Assembly: GCF_963678635.1 (NCBI RefSeq)
Contig: NC_087070.1
Span: 32,277,704 to 32,341,703 of the forward strand
Origin: Symsagittifera roscoffensis
Lineage: Eukaryota; Xenacoelomorpha; Acoela; Convolutidae
Length of the DNA: 64,000 bases
Direction: 5' to 3'
Part shown: positions 48,391-58,891 of the stretch, piece by piece
How the letters are laid out: each line of letters opens with the position of its first letter
Position numbering within the stretch: the stretch's first letter is position 1
Translations under genes and position numbers: made by a program
The notes under the pieces: model-generated
Seen by the model: only the letters and a program-made list of their open reading frames with translations
What the model was told of the DNA's origin: nothing
Databases searched by the model: none

Positions 48391-49592
48391 TTGATGTGAT
48401 AGACTTATTAAATAGATGACTTTTTTTTTATGGCAAACCGGATTTTGTAAACTGGGTAGCCCTATTCTACGAAAGGATTTTAGAGATCCGGTTGTATGAG
48501 CACGGTCTTGTAGCAACATTTCTATACATTGATCTTATTTTTTTTCAACCCATTTGAAAGAAATTGTTTTCGAAACTGTCCGGCTAACCAATCTGGGAAA
48601 CCTCATTGCTCATCAGTTTGTTTGGACTCTATCCCGTTAAGCTTGTCCAGTTTTGTGGTGACCTCAGGTGGACTCCCAGTGGTTAAGGAAACTTGGTGGC
48701 TTACCGACTTGCTTTGAATTATTTGTTCTATTTCCCTCAGATATGCCCTACAAAACTCAAAAGTATACGTCAACGGACGATGATGAATTGAGTCAAGTCA
48801 AGAATGCGTGTTCAACGGAATCATGTCCAGTCACGACAAAATTTTTTTTAGCTCCTGCTGATTTTGACGTAGCTAAGCCCTTCAAATCTAGATTTTTATG
48901 CAGCAGCGCTACCAACTTTGATAGCAGAAATTACGAAGCAAAGTCTTAATAGATTTCATCTTCTGCCAGTAGTGTATCTCTCGATTGAACGGGATTCGAG
49001 AGTTTTCACGGCATTCGTCAGAAGAACTGCATTTTTTAAATTGCTTTTTTACTATTGATGAGAAACCACAAACCCAGCACAGTCAGCTATTCCTGCAGAT
49101 GCAGCTCAAGAACGCAATGAAATCAGTGACACGTCGACTTTTTCCTACAGAATGGTTAATGTTGTGCACAATTTTATCAAGCAATCGGAGATCAAAATTT
49201 TAGAATTTTAGAGCCTATGGATAATTCAGCTATTCGAAGATTTCTCGTCAATCAAGCAGCCACTAAATATGACCCCGATATCACGTGCTCGTGGACATTG
49301 AAATGTAGTTGCCCAACGTGTGTTTCTTAATACGCCATTTTTGTCAAATTTTAACAAACTCTGTTGCCTTTTGTGTACATTCTTATACATAGTATTGTTT
49401 TCCCAGGTTGACATCTATAGACCAAAAATGCTAATCATACAATTCCATAAAATAAGTCTATGAAAAAATACTAATCATACAATGTTCATACTTTTTGCTA
49501 AAATGGTGTCGTCGAATTTTCGAAAACTTTTCTCTTGTTTTGGCATAAAAATCGGTGTATCGTACTAAATAAAAAAGAAAAACTTTTTAAGA

Positions 49593-50335
49593 AAAAAAAA
49601 TGCTAACCATACAATTTCCATATATGGAAAATGTATAACTAGCATTTTTTTGATGGCGACGTCAAAAATTTTTTTGTATTTTTTTGAAATTGCCACCAAA
49701 ATTTTTTTTTGTGTTTTTTTTTCAAACGCAAACTGATTTTCGTACTCAAACAAACATTTTTTGAAAAAAAAAATTTTGCGTGCAAAATTTAATTTTTTTG
49801 TGTTTATAACGTAGTCCTGGATATACTAATATTGGATTTTTTTCCTTTTCTCTTCAGAACTTTTTTCAAAAACGCTTAAAACTTTTCTTTTTTTGTATGA
49901 CATGTTTTTGTATGACTTGCTCAATGTCTGGTAATTTAAAAATTCAAATTTTAGAATTAATCATCTTTGAAAAACTTTGCCAAAATTTAAAAGTTCATTA
50001 CTTCCGTTATTTTATTTGTGTGAGACAGACTTAAAACATTTCAGGCTGTTTCCAATGCATTTTTAATGCAAGAGTGTTAAACCTTTGGTTACTATGTTTG
50101 AGTAACTAAGGTGTATGTCATTTGTGTTCGGTTACGAACACAACCAAAAAATTTTGAGAAATTAGAATTTAAAAAATCTATAATTTTGGTTTATAGAAAA
50201 ACGCTAGTCGTACATTTTCCATATATGAAAAAATACTAGTCATAGACCTTTCATGCAATTTTCTGTACTTATGGAATTGCATAAGAAGTGTATGAATAGC
50301 ATTTTTCCATATATGAAAATTGTATGGCTAGCATA
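49593..50335. repeat. Palindromic repeat cluster, MITE-like
   Basis: 49593-49651 is a near-perfect palindrome built from ATGCTAACCATACAATTTCC and its complement. Related half-sites lie at about 49425-49490 and 50190-50335, the last in opposite orientation. The outer copies could be roughly 28-bp terminal inverted repeats of a 735-bp nonautonomous element. Confidence 0.55.
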
Positions 50336-50380
50336 TTTGGTCAACCCGGGTTGTAAAATACCCATCGGGTCAATTGAAGG

Positions 50381-50399
50381 TTTCTTACTTTCTTTCTTA

Positions 50400-50434
<35 letters not shown>

Positions 50435-50449
50435 GCTTTGTTTCTTTTT
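50381..50449. repeat. (CTTT)n microsatellite
   Basis: About 69 bp of CTTT-type repeats with a few interruptions. Confidence 0.85.
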
Positions 50450-50455
50450 TTTTTT

Positions 50456-53400
50456 GTCATTAGATTTTCAACCGTTTTTAAATTTTTTTGAATTCTTACG
50501 AAAATTAATCTCCCAAATCTGAAATTTTGGTTCCAATGCAAAACAAAATATCGAGAGAAGCTCCCTGAATAAACTGCGACTTCCAAATTTCCTGACAAAA
50601 AAGTTATAACCCTCAGAAAAGTCAAGTTTTTGATATACCCTCTTCTACAGCCATAAAAATTCCTGTGGAAGAAAGTTTGCCACAGCTTTTGATTTTTTCA
50701 TTTTCTCAATATTTGTCTTCAAAAGCCGGAGATTTTGTGTTCAATGGAGAGAACGAGTTGTGGCAAGTTCTCCTGCATTGGAGAATTAGGCCGAATTAGG
50801 CGAAAATTTTTTACAAAGAAAGATATCGTCCCCGGAAATTTGTTTTTGTGGGTTTTTGACAGTTTTGACAATTTTTTTGACTTATCTCAATTACTAAGCA
50901 CAAGTGGCTTAGTCCAATTTTTTTACCAAAAGTTATCGTCTTTAGAAAGGTCATATTTTTGTTTTTTTTTCTACCGTTTTTTTGAAATTTTTAAAAACTT
51001 CAGGAAAACTACCCTCCCACATCTGAGCTTTTTGTTTTAAGTTTTGAGACGATTTCTTTATAAGCGGTTATACCCAATTTTTTTATACAAAATAATGGAC
51101 TTCGTGAAACACAAAATGATTTTTTGACCGTTTTTCGAATTTTGAACAACCTTAGTTTATATCAAAAAGCACCTTCACGGTTTTTAAAAAAAGGTACCAA
51201 CGAAAAGATTTCCCATTCCCCTGTGTGCCTGCATATTCTTCTGAACTTCTCAAATCATACGTCACTATCTACAGCCTTCAAAAACCTCTGTCAAAAACTA
51301 CCTTGCCAAATCTGAGTTTCTGTGCGCAGACAAAAAAAACGAGTTGTAGGAAGCTCTCTTGCATAAGTTCTCGAAAAAGTTTTGATCATTTTTTGAGATT
51401 TTGAACTTCTCTCGAAAACTGCACTTCCAAATCTGAATTTTTTGGTTTTAATCAAAGGACAAGTTTTTTGAAGCTCCCCCATATTAGCGGCTACGCCAAT
51501 GTTTTTGTGCACAAAACCTAATAGCCATCAGGTAAAAAAACAATTTTGAGCTTTTGACCGTTGTTTAAAAAAAATTTATTTGTCCAAAACTACCCTCCCA
51601 AATCTGATGTCATTGGGAAAATTACATATCTCAGTAATTTTCACTCTTTTTTCAGAAAAACACTAAGACTAAGATTTGGTGTGAAGCCAAGTTTTTCTGA
51701 AATTCTGAAATTGCTCATTTCCTGCATCAGAACAACAAATTCAAAAACAATTAAACGGGTACCTCCATCTTACGAAAATGTATGGTGTTTTGTTTTTTAG
51801 TTTCTTAGACGCATCTGAAAAGCTTTTTATTTTTCTCTAATAATTAGGGTTGTCTCAAAAATTAATTTACGTGTTATAATTTGAAAGACAGCCCACCTTC
51901 CTACGTGTCTGGTTTTTCCTTGGAATCTTTTTACCATAACACGTTTTCTACAGCCTTCAAAATCTCTATGGAAGAAAATTTTGACACAACATTTTGATTT
52001 TTCTTTCATTTTCTCAAAAACTGCTCTCAAAAAGGTAGGAGGATTTTGTGTTCAATGGAGAAAACGAGTTGTGGGAGGCTCCCTTGTATTGGAGGGTAAG
52101 CCCAAATTTTTTACAAAAAATATATGGTCTCAAGAAATTTCGTATTCTTTGGTTTTTTTTGACAGTTTTCGAAATTTTTTGACATATCTCGAAAATTACC
52201 CTAACAAATCTGAGTTTTCGGTTCCAATCGTTACGATGGGTTGTAAAAAATTCCATTGCATAAGCAGCTACGCCGAGACTTTCTTTCGAAAACTACCCTT
52301 CCAAATCTGAGATTTGGGTTCAATGGAGAGAAAAACTTGTGGGAAGCTCCTTTACATTAGCAACTAAGCCCACATTTTCAATCAAAGCCTTATGGCCTTC
52401 TGAAAAGTCATTTTTTTGATTTTTGAAACATTTTGAATTTTATCGAAAACTGCCATCTTAAGTTTGAGTTTTTGGTTTCAATCGAAATAACAGGATGTTT
52501 GAAGCTTCCTTGTTTAAATGTCTTAGCCCAATTTTTTAGCCTAAGTCATAGTTCATTTGATAATTTGACCTTTTTTTGAAACTTCTTGCCTTTTCTCAAA
52601 AACTGCCATCCCAAATCTGAGATTTTGGATTCAATGGAGGAAAATGGTTGTGGTGAGTTCATCTGCATTAGCGGCTACTCCCCATTTTTTTAACTAAAAA
52701 AGATCGTTCTCGGAAGGGTCATATTTGTAACTTTGTGACCGTTTTTGATACTTATCGATTTTTTTAATGAAAATAATCCTTGGAAATCTGAGATTTTGAG
52801 TTCAATCAAAGAAACAGGTTGTGTGAAACATCACTTCAAAAGCGGCTCCACTCAATTTTTTTTTCACTTAAAGTAATGGTCCTCGTAAAAGTCAGAAAGT
52901 TGATGTCGAAAGCAACCCTTCCAAATATAAGATTTTGGGTTCAATCGGTTGAACAGATTGTCTTAAGCTCCCCTATATAAGCGGTTACGCCCAAAGTTTT
53001 AAAAATTATGGCCCTAGCAAAGGTCAAATTATGACGTCTTAATAGTTTTTGAAATTTTTTGTTTTGTCTCAAAAACTGCTATCTTAAATCAAGTTTTTTG
53101 TTTCAATCAGAAAAAAAGTCGGGAAAAAAATTTATGGCCCTCAGAAAAGTCAATGTTTTGATTTCTTGTCCCTATATCGAAAATATTTGACTCTTCTCAG
53201 AAATACTTTAACCGAAGCAAGCAACAGGTTATGGGAAGCTTCCGTGCATAAGCGGCTACGATAAGTTGTTATCGAGTGTTTACGAAAAATGTTGTTTTTG
53301 GGAAAATTACAAATTCTCAAAAAAAATCACTCTTATTTCATTAATGTTTTGGAGAAACCCATGAAGTTTTTGTGTGAAGCTCACTTTTTGATTTTTTGAA

Positions 53401-53560
53401 ATTATCTCTTTCACGCATCAATACAACAAATTCAAAAACTATCGAACAGGTACCTCCGTCTTTAGCTGCGCCCCCTAATTTGGTTCCAACTGCAAACACT
53501 TAAGTTAGCGACCGACTCCTCAAATTTTGTCAATCAATTAATGTGACCGCGTCTAATTAG
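50456..53560. repeat. Degenerate tandem satellite, block 2
   Basis: Same monomer family as block 1. Long-range similarity indicates higher-order units: a TTCTACAGCC...GTTCAATGGAGA segment recurs at about 50645 and 51950, and a GGTACCTCC-type module at about 51760 and 53450. No gene. Confidence 0.83.
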
Positions 53561-53588
53561 TTTTTTAACGGAATTTTTGAACTGTTGT

Positions 53589-53837
53589 TTTTGCTCACAA
53601 TGATAAGACCTCGGAAAAGGAGATATGTGCATTTCAGGGCGTCAAAAGCTGATACCTTATGTTCCCAGTTTCCCCGATTATTTAATAGTGAAAACTCAGA
53701 CCGTCAGAAAAATTGTTTCATCTCTTGCCAATTGTGTGAGATAGATTTTTTTTTGCGCACGTTTTTAGCTACCTTAAGAAAGCTTTTGCTCACAATGATA
53801 AGACCTCGGAAAAGGAGATATGTGCATTTCAGGGCGT
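53589..53837 (+). repeat. Exact 54-bp direct repeat, 195 bp apart
   Basis: 53589-53642 and 53784-53837 are identical, starting TTTTGCTCACAATGATAAGA and ending TTTCAGGGCGT. The rest of the interval is not repeated. Confidence 0.9.
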
Positions 53838-54151
53838 ATGGTGTCAAGTGAGTTATCGCATTAAAATCCTTTCAGCCGTTATTCAGATTCCATAGCAATA
53901 TTTTGTTTCATCCTACGAGAATAACTTGTCCAAAACGGCTTATAAATAGCATCCTAAGGTGCAACATTTTGAATCAAAGACTTCTATTTTCAATTTTCTG
54001 AATAACTTTTCTACTTAATCAGGTCTGGCTTACTATAAAAAAACTTGTGCAGTTTTTAAATTTCATTATTAGTTATGTTACAATACGAACGTCAAAAACA
54101 CTTAATGCAGTTAAATTTCATCTACTAATTGTGTGTGTGAAGTGAGCTACA
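53838..54151. other. Spacer before the PPP1R3-like gene, no gene seen
   Basis: AT-rich, nothing recognised; it lies downstream of the minus-strand gene and probably holds its 3' UTR. Confidence 0.45.
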
Positions 54152-54928
54152 TCATGTTTTCAGAAGTTTCAGTGAATAATTCATTCCATGATTGTTATCC
54201 CAGAATTCCCCTGCGTCGCATTTGTAGCGCAAACAGAACACCACTTTATCTTCAATGTGGTCTCGGTTGAATTCATATTCGAATGAAAATCGTTCACACC
54301 CTTGATTTTCAGACCCTTTCACATATACAGCTTCCAATTCGTCAAACGTGTCCCAATGATCTAGAGTGTATCGAATAGCGACTTCTTTGTGGTATCCCAA
54401 GTTAGAAACTAGAACTGCTCCCAGAATGCGAAACCCAAAAATCTGGATGCTTTCAAGTTTGATTTTCTGAGTTTGCGCTTTCTCCCGAGCTGCGCTCGAG
54501 GGCGGAAGATAGAACAAGGGTGCAAAAACATCCGAGTTTTCGTATCGGTTTGCGGATCCCATATTGTATTCTTCGAAGTCTTCCCAGGAATCGTGAAGAG
54601 TGCAATCGACTTCTTGCAAGTTATCGAATGAGAGAACATGTGACAATTTATGGCCATGATTGTCGGCAAATGTGACGCTCTTGTTCAGAGGACTCCTTAC
54701 CTTTGATTGGTCAGAGTTTGGCGGGTAGAGCAACGATTGGTTGGTAAGAGAAATATGACGACATTTGGAACAATCGATTATGCTTTTCAATTGATCGCTC
54801 GTTTCACCTCTGGCTTTTTCCTCGTGTTCTCCGCAGTGACCGTTGCTCTCAATGCATTTTTCAGATCCTGAATCACTGTCTTGGAGACCGTTTTGATGAG
54901 TTTCCTTCTCAATGTAGACGGGAATCAT
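54152..54928 (-). CDS. PPP1R3-like glycogen-targeting subunit of protein phosphatase 1 (258 aa)
   Basis: An RVxF-type PP1-docking motif lies at residues 83-87 (NKSVTFADNHGHKLSHV), in the KxVxFAD context typical of PPP1R3 proteins. A CBM21 carbohydrate-binding domain follows at about 156-258, with the hallmark EFWDNNHGMNYSL (241-253) and VAIRYTLDHWDTFDEL (183-198). The expected role is to bring PP1 to glycogen and promote dephosphorylation of glycogen synthase. The N-terminal ~80 residues are acidic/polar and variable. A single coding exon, as in vertebrate PPP1R3B/C/D. The start is the first ATG of the frame, 3 nt after a possible TTTAG acceptor on the minus strand. Confidence 0.88.
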   Translation of the reverse strand: MIPVYIEKETHQNGLQDSDSGSEKCIESNGHCGEHEEKARGETSDQLKSIIDCSKCRHISLTNQSLLYPPNSDQSKVRSPLNKSVTFADNHGHKLSHVLSFDNLQEVDCTLHDSWEDFEEYNMGSANRYENSDVFAPLFYLPPSSAAREKAQTQKIKLESIQIFGFRILGAVLVSNLGYHKEVAIRYTLDHWDTFDELEAVYVKGSENQGCERFSFEYEFNRDHIEDKVVFCLRYKCDAGEFWDNNHGMNYSLKLLKT

Positions 54929-56130
54929 AGCCTAAATTTAACTTATATTTCAGTGCAAAATTAACAGGGGCTGTTAAGAAAACTTCCCGATGTTTCTTTC
55001 TAAAAAGTATCAACTAAAGGGAAGTCGAAAAACTATAGAATGCAAGATTTTTAAGCAGCTTTTTTCTACAATTGCCCTTTATTGATACGTTTTTAATGGT
55101 GGCGAGCGGCGCACCTTCCACCGGGATTCGCCCATCTTGCTACTTAAAGGGCCGGGCCTGACCCTCTTTTGGCACTATTTTACGATATCCATTTTTGCAA
55201 GAGCAAGGTGAATACTTTCTGAAGCCGCCTCTGGCGCCAATAAGGCAAAATTTAAGGGTAGAATTTTTTTAGTTGTTATTTTCTACGGTTGCAGGAAATT
55301 CCAGAACCAATGTGGACGAAAATTTTCTTCCAAATCAGTACCATCACTCGAAAAATTTTTAGATTGCCCTTGCGTTCCGTTCGATTGAGATAATTTACGA
55401 CATATTAATTTTTGGATTTGACCTGAAAAAGTCCTTTATTTCATTTTTATCAATAAAGAAATTGAATAGAGTAAATGGTTCTTTTACCACACACAAACAC
55501 GACCTTTATTTGGGTCGTGTGGTTCTTCGTTTTCCCGTTACAGGTTTGTAATCTACCTGTTATCACTCAATTTTTGTAGGCAAAATTGGTCGAAATTATT
55601 TATATCAGAATGAGAATAATGCCCTGAGTACTCATCTAAAAAAATATGCCTCTAATTATTTTTCATTAAAATATCGTTGTTTGAAAGTTGCCAATTTCGA
55701 TATCTTGGCATAAATAATGCGGACCATATTTAAATTTTAACTAAAACGCCATGTATTTTTTTTTTTGAAATCTGGCGGAGCTTCCATTTGAAACTAATAA
55801 TCATAATAAATTGCAATATTCACTCCATTCACTATAAAGTTCATCATATTTACAACTAATTTATATCTCATCGCGAGAAAGCCGTGGAACTTTGCAGCCG
55901 GTTTTCAGGTGCCTCTTATTTGACCTAAAATAGCGGGAATCATAAACCTAAATTATTTATATGTTCTGCAGGCTAGTTGCTACAAATATTGTGTTGCTAG
56001 ACGCAACGGTCATCGAATTTTAACTAACATTGCTCGTGAGGAGAAGGTTTAAAAAATCTTCAATTGAGCCAAATTTAATTTTACGTTCTGCTCGTTTCGA
56101 AAGTTGTTTCACGTTTCGAAAGCGTTTTTT

Positions 56131-56372
56131 TTATTGTTCCAACCATTTGAAAAAAGGGCAAGAACTTAATATTCGGGTGTTTTAGTTTTTTTTTTTCGTT
56201 TTTTTTTCACGCAAAATCAGGTACCACAACTAGTGATTGGACTGGGTTGAGTGATATATCATGTTGAAGCTCTTTTATTTTCGATTCCAACGAAATTTAA
56301 AGTTTTCCAAACAATTATCCCAGTGTCGAGAAAAATTGGTTCAAAGTTTTTAATTTTTCGTCTTATTTCGAC
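56131..56372. repeat. Long dispersed repeat, copy A
   Basis: About 240 bp matching 62036-62277 in the same orientation. Shared blocks are GTTCC-ACCATTTGAAAA, ATATTCGGG-GTTTTA, AAATCAG-ACCACAA, GAGTGATRTATCAT and CAGTRTCGAGAAAAA. Around 70% similar by eye. Confidence 0.7.
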
Positions 56373-57871
56373 AGAATAAAGCGAACAGTTAAAATGATGA
56401 TGACTTGTTAAATTGCATTCAGGATTAAAAAATTGATTTTTCCAAATGAAAACGAGTTTTGAAAGTTTCATTTGGCTACTTACCTGAGAAAAAAGTGTTC
56501 AAATAATTTTTGAAGTTGTGCACAAAATAATAGTCATACTTTGTTTGTTATCCCTTTTTTCTGAAGAAAACAGTTGTCGATTATAACTTATTCACTAGAT
56601 TTTTATGCGGGTGTAGAATTATCTTTTCATACAACGAACAAAAAATGACACTGATTTAAAGAATTTTTATTTGTAGTTTTTATGATTATAATTCAAAGAA
56701 TCCCATCCATAGCTATATGACATGATTCGTCAAAATTGGTTTTTTTTCTGGCTCCAAAAAATAAAAACCAGTGTTTACGTATAACTCAGAGGTTTATTGA
56801 AAAAAAATTCACATTTTTGTTTCGGAATTTTTTTTCTAAATGCGTGGATTATAACCGCTATATAAAATTTTCTACATGCATAAAATCGAAAAAAAAAAAT
56901 CCAACAAGATTTTTATCTGTTATTCCGGTGTAGCACACATTCAAGTGCTTTTTGCTTTTTTCAAATGTTGGGAAAAGTGCTATTATAGAACTTTTCTTTT
57001 GAGAACGTTGAAATTAGGAATAGAACTACTAATTTCTTGAAAATTCAAATAGAACTTTTATAACTCAAGTAGTAATTAGGTGAAACCCGTTTCAGAAAGT
57101 AATTTTTTTTTCAAAAAATGTCTCAATATTTTTTTGGGTTCGTGGTTTCTGTCTTAGTTTCTGTCGGTACAATTTCCGTTTTTTGTGAAACGCTAATTTT
57201 TTTTTCGCTGAAAGGATTTTTACAGGCTTAGTTTTTGGAGCATGAGTTATGCTCCAATTTAAACAGCTTTTTCTACAACAACTGAAAAATCAGTAATTTG
57301 TATACTTACTAAGTCTGATTTTGGATTATTTTTTAATTTTTTTTATTTTCTTCTTTACAAGTTCAAAGAGCTTCAGTTTATGCGGTATCGGCTATTGCAC
57401 CATTTTGAGGGCAAATATATTTGCATTCGTTTTGGTGTTTTAGATTGGATGGGTCTTAAAATTTTTTGAAACATTATGAGTTTTTTTGATCACCACCGTT
57501 TTGTTTTCGGCTCAAACAGGTTTCGACCAAAATTTGTAGATGCTCGGTTATTGATTTTCACTTTTTAAGGCTGTTTTAAAATTACTTTCTACACAACTAT
57601 GAAGTTTTTTGTAGCTGTAGCTTTTTCAACGTTTCAAGTTTTTTCTTAATTGTTTATTCAACCTAATTTTTCAGAACTTTTTTCAGATAATTTTTTTCAA
57701 CTTCAATTTTCAGAATTTTTTTTGCATTGCACGTTTTTGCATCGCAAGTAAAATTAATGATGCTGTTGCAAAGGAAAAAACCCTTTCTTTGGTCCGTTTA
57801 TTTTCAATAAGCTGAGAAATCAGTAAAGTCATTTTCTGCGGCTCAGAAACAGAATGCAAAGCAAATAAGGT

Positions 57872-57909
57872 TATTACGCTTGAGTGTAGCAAACGTTATC
57901 AAATCGGAA
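57872..57909. repeat. Short dispersed repeat, copy B
   Basis: Counterpart of 25832-25869. Confidence 0.5.
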
Positions 57910-58386
57910 CATACTTTTGCAAATTAACAACCAGTTTAAAAAAATCACTAAACCATTTTCTTAAAAGTTTTTTTTTGAGCATGTTTGCATTTTAAGTTAA
58001 CGATTTATTCAAAATTTTTTCTCATCCTGGTTGTGGACCTATCAAATTGCTTTTTGATTTGCTTCTTTTTTTTGCCTAAATATTTATTTGGCTATGAAAG
58101 TTTTGGCTCATTTTATCGGTTTAGTCAAATCATTTTGCGTCGGTTGAATGGTAATAGTAATTATTTATTCGTGTGTGCTGGTGGACTTGAAAACCTGAAC
58201 TGTACTAATTTTTGTGGCTCAAAATCGATCATGACAATGTTTTTTTAGCTCACCGGGCGCCTACCCAAACTTTATCGTAATATCTATCCATTCAAAAACT
58301 TCTAAGTGCTAAACTAATGCTAAAAATTGTACTATTGGGCCGAAAACCAATTTGAGATATATATACGTATGGAAATTTTGATAGAC

Positions 58387-58891
58387 CTAGTTTTCGATTG
58401 TTCGTAACAAATGTTTCGCCTCAAAGCCCTCTTTAATTTTTCTGTCGACTAGCTTGCCGTGTGATGTTTGTAATGAATCACAAATGGTGCGAAGCTTCGC
58501 TCCACCTCTGATTTGTTGTAATGATATTTTTAGCTGGCAGTGAAGCACGTTTAAAAAGCACATTAGGTCAAGCACATTTCTGAACTCCTCGGTTATGCTA
58601 TATTTCTCAAATCTGCTACAAACATGGTTGAAATGACGAATGAATGATTTTTTTTCTGATTCTTATTAAGAATTTTCTGACCTCAAAATCGGCATCGCTC
58701 ACGCAGCCTTCGTCTATGCTTCCCACTTTGAAACACCTGCCAATCTTTCTTTTGGGATCCCGCTCGCACTTTATAGTCTCGCTCGCACTTTCCTTCAATA
58801 GCTCTCCGTTGGTGTGATCACTCTTTTTCGATATTGAAATAGCAACGGAAGTTCCGAGTAGCGATTCTGTTTCAATAGCTGGATCCATCAT
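58387..58891 (-). CDS. Weak candidate gene of two ORFs (hypothetical)
   Basis: An upstream frame (58616-58891) starts MMDPAIETESLLGTS with a Lys/Arg-rich middle, and a downstream frame (58387-58575) ends HLLRTIEN. A GAG|GTCAGA donor-like site and a TTTGTAG acceptor-like site lie between them, but the phases do not agree, so I cannot join them. No known domain. They may be two exons with a different junction, or noise. Confidence 0.22.

Larger units (their letters stand above)
48391..50455. other. Non-satellite DNA interrupting the satellite
   Basis: The satellite stops after a monomer end near 48390 and resumes about 50455. The insert has short plus-strand ORFs (48668-48949, 48985-49203) that I cannot assign, a T-rich region, palindromic repeats (49593-50335) and a CTTT tract (50381-50449). 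Probably one or more old insertions. Confidence 0.55.
54929..58386. other. Intergenic stretch, no gene recognised
   Basis: Very T- and A-rich. A hairpin with ACACGACC/GGTCGTGT arms is near 55494-55520. A second GGGAATCATA...CCTAAATT segment at about 55928 resembles the PPP1R3-like gene start. One copy of a long dispersed repeat lies at 56131-56372. No exon I can defend. Confidence 0.45.

Noticed and set aside
45977-48519. Several 60-110-codon minus-strand ORFs in the satellite
   Set aside because: They are translations of the AAAATTTTTGAC-type monomer with no family similarity and no conserved frame between monomers.
55095-55170. GC-richer stretch with a GGGATTCGCCC that resembles a tRNA T-arm
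   Set aside because: No matching acceptor, D or anticodon stems on either strand.
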